DNA of 64,000 bases from Gammaproteobacteria bacterium (GTDB taxonomy: Bacteria; Pseudomonadota; Gammaproteobacteria; Methylococcales; Methylomonadaceae). The translations under genes and the position numbers were made by a program. Position 1 is the stretch's first letter. The number at the start of each line of letters is the position of its first letter. This document shows, one piece after another, positions 44,110-51,509 of the stretch. Below the pieces are notes generated by a model that had not been told where the DNA came from, made no database searches, and saw only the letters and a list, made by a program, of their open reading frames with translations. The stretch is taken from the NCBI GenBank assembly GCA_018830325.1, contig JAHJSQ010000010.1, positions 1 to 64,000 of the forward strand. Reading direction: 5' to 3'.

Positions 44110-44991
44110 ATGAATAAAAATATATTTGCTGCATTGGCAATAGGCGTTACCGCCTTGGTGTCGATACAAGAGGCTTCGGCGCATGTGGGCTGGAATGGTC
44201 GCGATTTAATAACCGATGCTTATTCTTCGACGAATAACGGTGACGGCTCGACCACTTATCATTTCGACCGGGGTGTGGTTGCCGGTAATTTCGGTTGGGC
44301 CGACGGTTTGGATGCCGATTGGGGCGATAGCCATCGCGTTCGTTTTACTAAATTCTATTTAGAGCAAGATTCATTTGTTAATGTCGATGTTTGGGGGACC
44401 GATCAAGTCAGAAATCGAAACAACGACGATATGATGGATCCTTCTTCATTGTTGGCCGATTTGAACCCTGCATTTTCGATTTATAAAGGAACCGGTGCGC
44501 ATCATGATGCAAGCGCGGGTGCGCATAACGATCATAACTTAGTACCCGGCAGCTCTTTTGATTGGACTACATTTAATAATGCCGCCGATTTGGGTAAAGA
44601 AGGTGCGTTCAGAGCCTTGGGCGATATCACTATGTGTAATAACGGTGGAGAATGCGGTACCCAAGAATTTACCGGTTACTTTGCAGGCGGAGTTAACACT
44701 ACGGCCAATTCAATCTCTGCTGCGGATATTTTCCTAACTGCCGGTTGGTATTCCGTAGTTGTTGGCGGCACTTCCAGCGAAGCTTGGAATTATTACACTG
44801 CGGGCGACGGCCGCGCTCCTGACCTGACAGCTCATCATTATATGGGTACTCATAATGATTTAGATCAAGCCAATAGAGGCTTCAATGTCGATTTAACAGT
44901 TAAACCGGTGCCGGTTCCTGCTGCGGTTTGGTTAATGATTTCCGGTTTGGTTAGCTTGATCGGTATGAGAAGACGCGCTATCGCCGCTTGA
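44110..44991 (+). CDS. Secreted VPLPA-CTERM-type protein, His-start paralogue 3
   Basis: The 293 residues have a signal peptide ending QEASA, predicted mature start HVGWNGRDLITDAYS, then GDGSTTYHFDRG, NFGWADGLDADWGDSHR, LNPAFSIYKG, LGKEGAFR, MCNNGGECGTQEF and GWYSVVVGG. The tail is KPVPVPAAVWLMISGLVS with RRRAIAA. It is closest to paralogue 1 and has a His-rich insert (GAHHDASAGAHNDHN). The conserved Asp/His of DWGDSH and the N-terminal His are the best candidates for a metal site. Confidence 0.82.
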   Translation: MNKNIFAALAIGVTALVSIQEASAHVGWNGRDLITDAYSSTNNGDGSTTYHFDRGVVAGNFGWADGLDADWGDSHRVRFTKFYLEQDSFVNVDVWGTDQVRNRNNDDMMDPSSLLADLNPAFSIYKGTGAHHDASAGAHNDHNLVPGSSFDWTTFNNAADLGKEGAFRALGDITMCNNGGECGTQEFTGYFAGGVNTTANSISAADIFLTAGWYSVVVGGTSSEAWNYYTAGDGRAPDLTAHHYMGTHNDLDQANRGFNVDLTVKPVPVPAAVWLMISGLVSLIGMRRRAIAA

Positions 44992-45016
44992 TTCAGTTCT
45001 TGAAACGAGCAACCTG

Positions 45017-45058
45017 AAAGTAGGCCGACGTGAATTTAACATCGGCGGTCTGCTTTTA
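45017..45058 (+). terminator. Hairpin terminator after His-start paralogue 3
   Basis: AAAGTAGGCCGACGT, a short AT loop, then ACATCGGCGGTCTGCTTTT pairs with a few mismatches and ends in a T-run 26 bases after the stop. Likely end of the paralogue transcript. Confidence 0.55.
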
Positions 45059-45251
45059 CTTGCCATACCGTTCGGACGCGGTATGCCCCCTGGACAAGGA
45101 TGTCGAACTTTTCGTCCGCTTTTCTTTCCGTTGTTCCTGAGGACACTTAAATTTATAATCGCATGGCCATTTGGGCTGGCGTTCGTTAAGCTATTCCGCT
45201 CGGACCCGCCGCGCTTAGCAAGGCGATTATTCTTTGCTTGAAAGGTTGATT

Positions 45252-46823
45252 ATGCCCAAATCCAAATCTCATGCCTCCGCTCTCGCTCTAACGCCAGTCG
45301 ACCGCATCGTCCTATATTTGACCGTTTCGCTGACCGGTGCTTCGGTAATGGTGTTAGAGCTGCTCGGCACGCGGCTGATCGGTCCGTTTTACGGTGTCAG
45401 TTTGTATGTTTGGTCGTCGTTGATTTCGGTAACGATGATCGCGTTGGCCTTCGGTTACTGGCTCGGCGGCCGGATTGCCGACCGCATGCCGCGTATTCGT
45501 TTGTCTTATTTGATCGCTTTGGCCGCGTTGACGACCGTGATCATTCCAGCCTTGACCCGGCCGGTGTTGCTGCTGACCGATCCGATGGGTCTTAGAGCCG
45601 GCGCTTTTTTCAGCGCTTTTTTACTGTTTACGCTGCCTTTGACCTTGTTGGCGATGACGGGGCCTTATGTAATCAAGCTGGCCGCACGGCAATTGGCGAA
45701 CGTCGGCGCCTTGTCGGGTTCGGTGTATGCAGTCAGTACGGTCGGTAGCGTGATCGGCACGATCGCGTTGGGTTTTTATTTACTGCCGGTAACGGGATCG
45801 CGCGCGGTGCTGTATGGTTTAAGCGTTTTGCTCGGCATGTTGGCATTGATGCTGGCGCTTTACGAACGGCGCGGTACCGGTCAGCAATTTACAATAATGA
45901 GCATGGCCTTGATTTTTTTTGCATGCTTGGGCGGCGCTGCCTTTGCGTATGAAAATAATCGTACGCAGCCTTGGGGTAAAGGTTTGACTTTGCTTTACGA
46001 ATCCGAGAGCGTTTACGGTTGGGTGCGCGTGATCGACGACGAAACCCAAAAAGTTCGTTTCATGATGTCCGATGCCTCGACGATCAGTGCAGCGGATATC
46101 GATAATGTTCGGCAAGGTTTATTGACTTATCAATGGGTTACTCAGAGATTGCCGTTGTTTCGCCCTGCGGCAAAAAATGCGTTACTGATTGGCCTAGGCG
46201 GTGGACATATCGCGGATGGTTTGGAAAAGCAAGGCGTCAAAACCGATGCGATCGAGATCGATCCGGCGGTGGCTGAAGCGGCATTGAGGTTTTTCGATTA
46301 CCGCCCGTCCGGCGATTTGATCGTCGGCGATGCGCGTTATGAAATCCGCCAATTGACCAAGACTTACGATTTGATTATTCATGATTGTTTTACCGGAGGC
46401 TCCGAGCCTGCTCATTTAATGAGTATCGAAACGCTATTGGAGTTGAAGGCGCATTTAAATCCAGGCGGGATTTTAGCAATCAATTTCGTCGGGTTTACCG
46501 ATAGCAAGCGGCAACGGCCGGCGCAACTGGTATACCGAACCCTTGGCGACGCGTTTGCCGAGCGGAGAGTTTATATTTCCGAACCGGGTTCCGAATTTAA
46601 CGATTTTATTTTCATGGCGTCGGATGAACCGATCGCGATCCATGTAGGGCAGGGTAATCCAAAAATGCTGGAGCTATTGAGTCAGCGGCGCTATGCGATG
46701 GCCGAAGGAGATTTGGTCGTCACCGACGATTTTAATCCGCTGGAAAACCTTCAGGTCAGTAAGGCCGAAGCCTATCGTAAGGTGCTGTTGGAGCGGGTCG
46801 GCATGGATGTTCTTTTGCGTTGA
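45252..46823 (+). CDS. Membrane-fused spermidine synthase-like protein
   Basis: The 523 residues have about seven N-terminal transmembrane helices (30-235; GASVMVLELLGTRLIGPFYG) followed by a spermidine synthase-like Rossmann domain (about 255-510) with IGLGGGHIADGLEKQG, AIEIDPAVAEAALRFFDYRP, VGDARYEIRQL and HDCFTGGSEPAHL. Such fusions are annotated as polyamine aminopropyltransferase-like but the real substrate is mostly unknown. Start ATG 45252 has AAAGG upstream; TTG 45234 would add six residues. A link to the surface-protein genes before it is possible but not shown. Confidence 0.85.
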   Translation: MPKSKSHASALALTPVDRIVLYLTVSLTGASVMVLELLGTRLIGPFYGVSLYVWSSLISVTMIALAFGYWLGGRIADRMPRIRLSYLIALAALTTVIIPALTRPVLLLTDPMGLRAGAFFSAFLLFTLPLTLLAMTGPYVIKLAARQLANVGALSGSVYAVSTVGSVIGTIALGFYLLPVTGSRAVLYGLSVLLGMLALMLALYERRGTGQQFTIMSMALIFFACLGGAAFAYENNRTQPWGKGLTLLYESESVYGWVRVIDDETQKVRFMMSDASTISAADIDNVRQGLLTYQWVTQRLPLFRPAAKNALLIGLGGGHIADGLEKQGVKTDAIEIDPAVAEAALRFFDYRPSGDLIVGDARYEIRQLTKTYDLIIHDCFTGGSEPAHLMSIETLLELKAHLNPGGILAINFVGFTDSKRQRPAQLVYRTLGDAFAERRVYISEPGSEFNDFIFMASDEPIAIHVGQGNPKMLELLSQRRYAMAEGDLVVTDDFNPLENLQVSKAEAYRKVLLERVGMDVLLR

Positions 46824-46952
46824 CGATTTCATTTACCGCAAACTACATCCGACAAACGATCGATCATTCTTAGAGCGTCGCATCGCGCGCCAATTTCCTG
46901 CCATTCCGTTTGTTTCAGTGTCTTGAAAAGGTGCGCGATGCGTACCCTACTT

Positions 46953-47188
46953 ACTCCCTTTATACTCAAAAATTAGTTAACTTTATGAAGGTATGGGGTG
47001 TTGCTAGCGAGGATGTCGGCAGCAGGGGCAGATTTTTGCTCCTCGGCAATTGCTCCTGCATTGCCCTAATACACGCCATCCTTGGCGCTTAGCTGCCGTC
47101 AAGCCCCCATGGATGGGTTTATGGCGGTCCTCGATAGACACACCCCATGCCTTTTATTCTTAGACGGTTTTTCGATCAAAAGGGAGTA
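46953..47188. repeat. Dispersed repeat, family A (full copy)
   Basis: It starts ACTCCCTTTATACTCAAAAA and ends GATCAAAAGGGAGTA, so the ends are inverted repeats of about nine bases. The inside follows the 2070-2294 copy (TGAAGGTATGGGGTGT, GAGGATGTCGGCAGCAGGG, CGGTCCTCGATAGACACA, TCTTAGACGG). GCGCACC-type repeats precede it (near 46930). No gene lies in 46824-47198. Confidence 0.85.
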
Positions 47189-47198
47189 GCTTCTTCGA

Positions 47199-47639
47199 TC
47201 AATTCCATTCAAGCAATTTCCACTGATTGATTCGCGTACCGCGATGTAAATCGCTTTCTCTGACGTCCATGTTGCCGTCGCCGTCAGTGTCGATCAAATA
47301 GTAAGCCGGGCCGATATCGGGAACGACTTTGATCATATACAACTCGCCGTTGATCCGGTATTCCTGTATTTGGTCCTTGCCTCGCCGAATAATGGTGATA
47401 TCGGGCTCCATCGGTTCGCCGCTTTCGACAGGCATCGGTGCATCGGGAAGTTCGGGAATGGCTTCGGTGGTTTCCTTGCTTCTGCGTATTACCGTTCGAT
47501 CAGGCTCCATCACTTGGCCGCTTTGCACGGTTGCCGGCATATCCGGTACGTCGGGAATATCCATTAAAATGGGCGGCGGAGCCGATAATGCGAATGCTGG
47601 AATAATCAGCAAGCTGTAAGTTAAAGTTAAACGCATCAT
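47199..47639 (-). CDS. DUF2782 exported protein
   Basis: The 146 residues have a signal peptide (ending FALSA) and a C-terminal DUF2782 domain (about 60-146: EPDITIIRRGKDQIQEYRIN, YMIKVVPDIGPAYYLIDTDG). The segment PDMPATVQSGQVMEPDRTVI near 30-50 is repeated as PDAPMPVESGEPMEPDITII, an internal duplication of the first part of the domain. DUF2782 proteins occur beside DNA polymerase I genes in other gammaproteobacteria; here the neighbour is a DUF4124 gene. Function unknown. Confidence 0.85.
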   Translation of the reverse strand: MMRLTLTYSLLIIPAFALSAPPPILMDIPDVPDMPATVQSGQVMEPDRTVIRRSKETTEAIPELPDAPMPVESGEPMEPDITIIRRGKDQIQEYRINGELYMIKVVPDIGPAYYLIDTDGDGNMDVRESDLHRGTRINQWKLLEWN

Positions 47640-47725
47640 ATTTTCTATTCTAATCGGTTATTGATTCTATTATGACAGCTTGCGGGCTCTGCGTATTGAA
47701 AAAGTTATGACAAACCATTAAAGAG

Positions 47726-48238
47726 TTAGCGGCGAGGGGAGTTTGTCATCCAGGTCGATTTTGAATCATGTATCGGCCTTCTAGGCGGTTGGTTATTGTT
47801 CCTATAGCGATCCCTGTAAGGGAATCTTGACTGATAGGGAAGATAATACAAGGGGTAAGCCGGCATTCGGAATTGATTCTCTAATGCTTCGGCCTGCCTT
47901 AATTCGGCGATGGCTTGTTGACGTTGCGCTTCCGCGCTACGTTTCAGCGCCTCAACCGCTTCGGTGCGATTCCTTTCCTTGCGCTGCATTCTTTCGGCTT
48001 CCAGTCTTTCGGCTTTTTGTTTATCCCGTTCCATTTGCCAAATGGCGAGTCGTCTTTCGGCCTCGGCCAATTGACGAGGGTCGGTGGGTTCTATTGGTAC
48101 TTTTTCTTGTTGCGCATCGGATGAGCAAGGTTTGCCCTGGTAAGTGATTTTTCTTGATGATGCGATACATTTAAAAACATCGGCATCAACAGTTGGGCTT
48201 ATGGCTATCAAAAGCAAAAGGAATGCTATCATTGTCAT
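47726..48238 (-). CDS. DUF4124-domain exported protein
   Basis: The 170 residues start with a signal peptide (ending TVDA), then a short DUF4124 domain (DVFKCIASSRKITYQGKPCS with two Cys), a long charged helix of coiled-coil type (about 50-115; RRLAIWQMERDKQKAERLEA) and a Pro/Arg/Tyr-rich tail. It is periplasmic or envelope-associated; the function is unknown. It may share a transcript with the DUF2782 gene 86 bases downstream. Confidence 0.85.
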   Translation of the reverse strand: MTMIAFLLLLIAISPTVDADVFKCIASSRKITYQGKPCSSDAQQEKVPIEPTDPRQLAEAERRLAIWQMERDKQKAERLEAERMQRKERNRTEAVEALKRSAEAQRQQAIAELRQAEALENQFRMPAYPLYYLPYQSRFPYRDRYRNNNQPPRRPIHDSKSTWMTNSPRR

Positions 48239-48414
48239 GACGGTAACATTTTTATGCGTAAGGTTATAAGTGTAGACCCGTTATATGCAGCTTGGTTCTT
48301 TGAGCTTCTTGGTTTTTCCTCGTTTCCACCGCTTCAGCGTAGGAATGCATACCGATCTTGTTTCGGCAGCTAAGGTATGTGTTCTTACGGAGGACTGCGG
48401 GAACCGGAAAAAAC

Positions 48415-48724
48415 TTAGGATGCGGTCATAAATAACTTTCCTATTTTTAATGCACGGTAAGCAGGTTCGGTTGCTTGATTGACAGGTGTCGGCGGCAGGG
48501 CAGATTTTTGCTCCTCGGCAATTGCTCCTGCATTGCCCTAATACACGCCATCCATGGCGTAATGCAAAATCTGCATTCACCCAGCACCTAAATTCATAGC
48601 TCGTTGGCTATGGTTAACTATCACTGATAATTTAGGTGCTGGGTTCACGGCGTCCTGTCAAACGAGTTACCGAACCCGCTACAAAACTCATAGCTCCAGG
48701 AAGTTATTTTTCACGAAATCCTTA
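48415..48724. repeat. MITE-like element, family B, with a nested 64-bp element
   Basis: Ends TTAGGATGCGGTCATAAATAAC and GTTATTTTTCACGAAATCCTTA form imperfect terminal inverted repeats. Inside, 48580-48643 is a smaller element bounded by perfect 14-bp inverted repeats CCCAGCACCTAAAT/ATTTAGGTGCTGGG. Other copies: about 4740-5113 and 56404-56591; the last lacks the nested element, showing that it is a separate insertion. The right end abuts the pseudogene at 48743. In 48239-48414 there are only decayed palindromes. Confidence 0.85.
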
Positions 48725-48742
48725 TTATTCATCATATTTCTC

Positions 48743-49034
48743 ATGTCGGTACATTCTTCGGGCTCATCCTTTTTACGCCATCTTTTTCCACTGCTGATAT
48801 CGAATCTCGTTTTGCTACTTTCGCTTGGAGCGACCTTCGGAGTTTGGAAAAATGCAGAAGCCGATCTTGAGCGCAATTTGAAAATCGATTTCGATTTCAG
48901 GGTTAGGGATATTATAGACCGCATCGAACAACGTATGGCGGCTTACCATCATCTGGATCGAGTCGGAAGGGGAAGGCAAAGGTAGCGTATTTGTTTTTGA
49001 AATACCATTAGCACAGAATGAGGCATCCGACTAA
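48743..49034 (+). pseudogene. Collapsed CHASE-type sensor histidine kinase (internal deletion)
   Basis: The first 66 codons encode a membrane-spanning kinase start (FLRHLFPLLISNLVLLLSLG) and a CHASE-domain beginning (RVRDIIDRIEQRMAAY). At about 48945-48950 the text jumps: in the +2-shifted frame it reads IIWIESEGEGKGSVFVFEIP and LAQNEASD before TAA 49032-49034, the normal end of a HATPase domain. Thus the whole middle of a kinase gene was deleted, with a frame change. In the original frame translation stops at 48985. The remnant lies 18 bases before an intact kinase gene and right beside a family B element. Confidence 0.8.
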
Positions 49035-49052
49035 TTTTTCAGCGAACTTACT

Positions 49053-51509
49053 ATGAATCAGAGTAACAATGGGTCTTATCGAAAATTACGCCGCACCGTG
49101 ACGTTGGGTGTATGCGGGATTTTGTTGCTGTTTGCACTGTTCATCGTTTATGTTGTCAGGAATGAAAGTATCAATCGCCTTCATGACTTGGCAACTCATA
49201 CTTCTGCCGCGACCAGTGTCAACGAGATTTTGCTATATCGTGTCCTGGTCGATATCGATCGTTTTTTACTGAAAACACGGATCTTGCTGAATCAGGGTAA
49301 GGCCGATGAATTGTTGCGTGATTCATTAAAGAGCGAATTGGCCGCCAATCCTGAGCTAATCGATTTGTTAATTGTCGATCGCGACGGTGCGGTCATTCAT
49401 TGGACCGGATCCGGCGATAAGCCGGTTGTTCTTGATCAACCCTCTTACACCTATCATTTAAATCGTTCTGAAGATCGCCTGTTTGTGAGCTCTCCAATGT
49501 CTTCATCGATAAGCGAAAGGGGGTATGAGGTCTCATTGAGCCGGCCCTATTTTGATGATGAACAACATTTTGTCGGAACGGTAGTTGCGATTGTTTCGAT
49601 TGATCGCTTGGCCGAAGTTTTTGCCGGTATAGAGCGCGTACCAGGGTCGACTTTGGTCGTGATGAATAATGATAATGAGGTGTGGTTTCGCAACCCGCGC
49701 GTGTCTGGCGACTCCGGCACTCGATTGCGTGAAGTGCTGGAGCCTTATCGGGATAAAAGACAACGGTCGGGCAGGGTGACATCGCCCTTTGACGGTAAGG
49801 CTTATTGGGTTGTCGAAAAGCGCATGGCTGATTTTCCTCTTCGAATATTGACATCCGCCGAAATGACTTCGGTGATGGCCGCCGAACGCGCCATGATTGC
49901 TTGGGCGATAGCGCTGTTTTTAGTCGTTTCGTCAGTGTTGTTCGTATTATTGTATCTGATACGGCGACAGGTGGCCGGTTTAGATCGGAGCGAGAGTGCT
50001 TTACAGGAAAGTCACGATCTATTGACGAAGCTGTCCGAACAGGTTCCCGGCGTTATTTATCAATTTCGATTGTTTTCCGATGGTCGATCTTGTTTTCCTT
50101 TTGCGAGTTGCGGCATTAAAGACATATATGAAGTCACTCCTGAACAAGTGCGTGAAGATGCCGCTTTGTCCATCGCGAGAATACATACCGAGGATCGGAA
50201 TAATGTGATGTCTTCTATCCGGGAGTCGGCTACCTCGATGACTCCATGGCATCAAGAATATCGTGTAATATTGCCGAAGCAAGGTTTGCGTTGGCTGCGA
50301 GGGGATAGTCGACCGGAAAGGCTTGAAGATAACAGTGTGCTATGGCACGGCTTCATTACCGATATCACCGAGCGAAAACTTTATGAGCAAGCCGCTCAAG
50401 AGTTAAACCGCGATTTCAATACCTTTCTCGACAATACGTCGGATTATGTGTATTTCAAGGATCAAGACAGTCGTATTCGCTTTTGCAGTAAAACATTGGC
50501 GACGGTTACTGGTTACGGCAATTGGCGAGAATTAGTCGGCAAGCACGATTCGAAAATTTTTCCGGAAGAAATCGCGCGTATCTATTATGAAGAAGAAAAG
50601 CCTATTTTTAAGGATGGAAAGCCGTTGATCAATAAGATTGACCCTTACTATGATTTACAAGGACAGCTCCGCTGGGTCAATACCAATAAATGGCCGGTAT
50701 TCGATTGCGATGGCAAGACGGTTGTCGGATTGTTTGGCATTAGCCGCGATGTGACCGAACAGAAACGAGTCGAAGAAGAATTGCTCCGATCCAATGTCGA
50801 TCTCGAGCAATTCGCCTATAGCGTGTCGCACGATATGCGCCAACCTTTACGCATGATCACAGGTCATCTGCAATTATTGGAACGCGCTTTGCGCGACACC
50901 TTGGATGAAGAAGGCAGAACCAATATGGCTTTCGCGCTCGATGGGGCTAGACGCATGGACGCGATGATCGTTTCGTTACTGGATTATTCGCGCGTGGGGC
51001 GAAAAACCGAGCCGAAGACATGGCTGGAAAGCAAGGAAGCGCTGGATGAAGCGATGGGGTTTTTACAGCCGGATATTGTCGGCACGCAGGCTGAAATCGA
51101 TGTGCGAGGAGAATGGCCGACTGTCTTTGCCAGCCGCGACGAATTGAGCCGCTTGTTCCAAAACTTGATCGGTAACGCGCTTAAATATCGGGAGGCGGAT
51201 ATTCAGCCGCGTATCGAGATTAGTTCTGATGTCGATTCGGCTAACTGGCGGGTGTCTATTCGAGATAATGGCATCGGTATCGATCCTACGCAAATCGATC
51301 GGCTATTTCAATTTTTCAGCCGACTTCAATTAAGATCCCGCTACGAAGGAACCGGCATGGGGCTGGCATTGTGCCGAAGGATCGTCGAACATCATGGAGG
51401 AAATATTCGCGCGGAATCGCAAGGCGAGGGTTGCGGTAGCACTTTTAGTTTCGAGCTCCCACTTAGCAACCCGATGCAACAGCATACCGGGGAGCCGCTT
51501 TATGAGTAA
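49053..51509 (+). CDS. Membrane PAS-domain sensor histidine kinase
   Basis: The 818 residues: transmembrane helix (about 14-34), periplasmic Cache-like sensor (35-275), second helix (278-302), two PAS-type segments (about 320-450 and 455-580; SGYVYFKDQD-like text near 465 and GLFGISRDVTEQKRVEEELL), HisKA with phosphoacceptor His593 (SVSHDMRQPLRMITG) and HATPase (FQNLIGNALKYR, IRDNGIGIDP, GTGMGLALCRRIVEHHGG). The ligand is unknown. It overlaps the next kinase gene by 8 bases; no response regulator is encoded nearby. The H-box and phytochrome-like HisKA (SHDMRQPLR) place it with bacteriophytochrome-type kinases. Confidence 0.9.
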   Translation: MNQSNNGSYRKLRRTVTLGVCGILLLFALFIVYVVRNESINRLHDLATHTSAATSVNEILLYRVLVDIDRFLLKTRILLNQGKADELLRDSLKSELAANPELIDLLIVDRDGAVIHWTGSGDKPVVLDQPSYTYHLNRSEDRLFVSSPMSSSISERGYEVSLSRPYFDDEQHFVGTVVAIVSIDRLAEVFAGIERVPGSTLVVMNNDNEVWFRNPRVSGDSGTRLREVLEPYRDKRQRSGRVTSPFDGKAYWVVEKRMADFPLRILTSAEMTSVMAAERAMIAWAIALFLVVSSVLFVLLYLIRRQVAGLDRSESALQESHDLLTKLSEQVPGVIYQFRLFSDGRSCFPFASCGIKDIYEVTPEQVREDAALSIARIHTEDRNNVMSSIRESATSMTPWHQEYRVILPKQGLRWLRGDSRPERLEDNSVLWHGFITDITERKLYEQAAQELNRDFNTFLDNTSDYVYFKDQDSRIRFCSKTLATVTGYGNWRELVGKHDSKIFPEEIARIYYEEEKPIFKDGKPLINKIDPYYDLQGQLRWVNTNKWPVFDCDGKTVVGLFGISRDVTEQKRVEEELLRSNVDLEQFAYSVSHDMRQPLRMITGHLQLLERALRDTLDEEGRTNMAFALDGARRMDAMIVSLLDYSRVGRKTEPKTWLESKEALDEAMGFLQPDIVGTQAEIDVRGEWPTVFASRDELSRLFQNLIGNALKYREADIQPRIEISSDVDSANWRVSIRDNGIGIDPTQIDRLFQFFSRLQLRSRYEGTGMGLALCRRIVEHHGGNIRAESQGEGCGSTFSFELPLSNPMQQHTGEPLYE

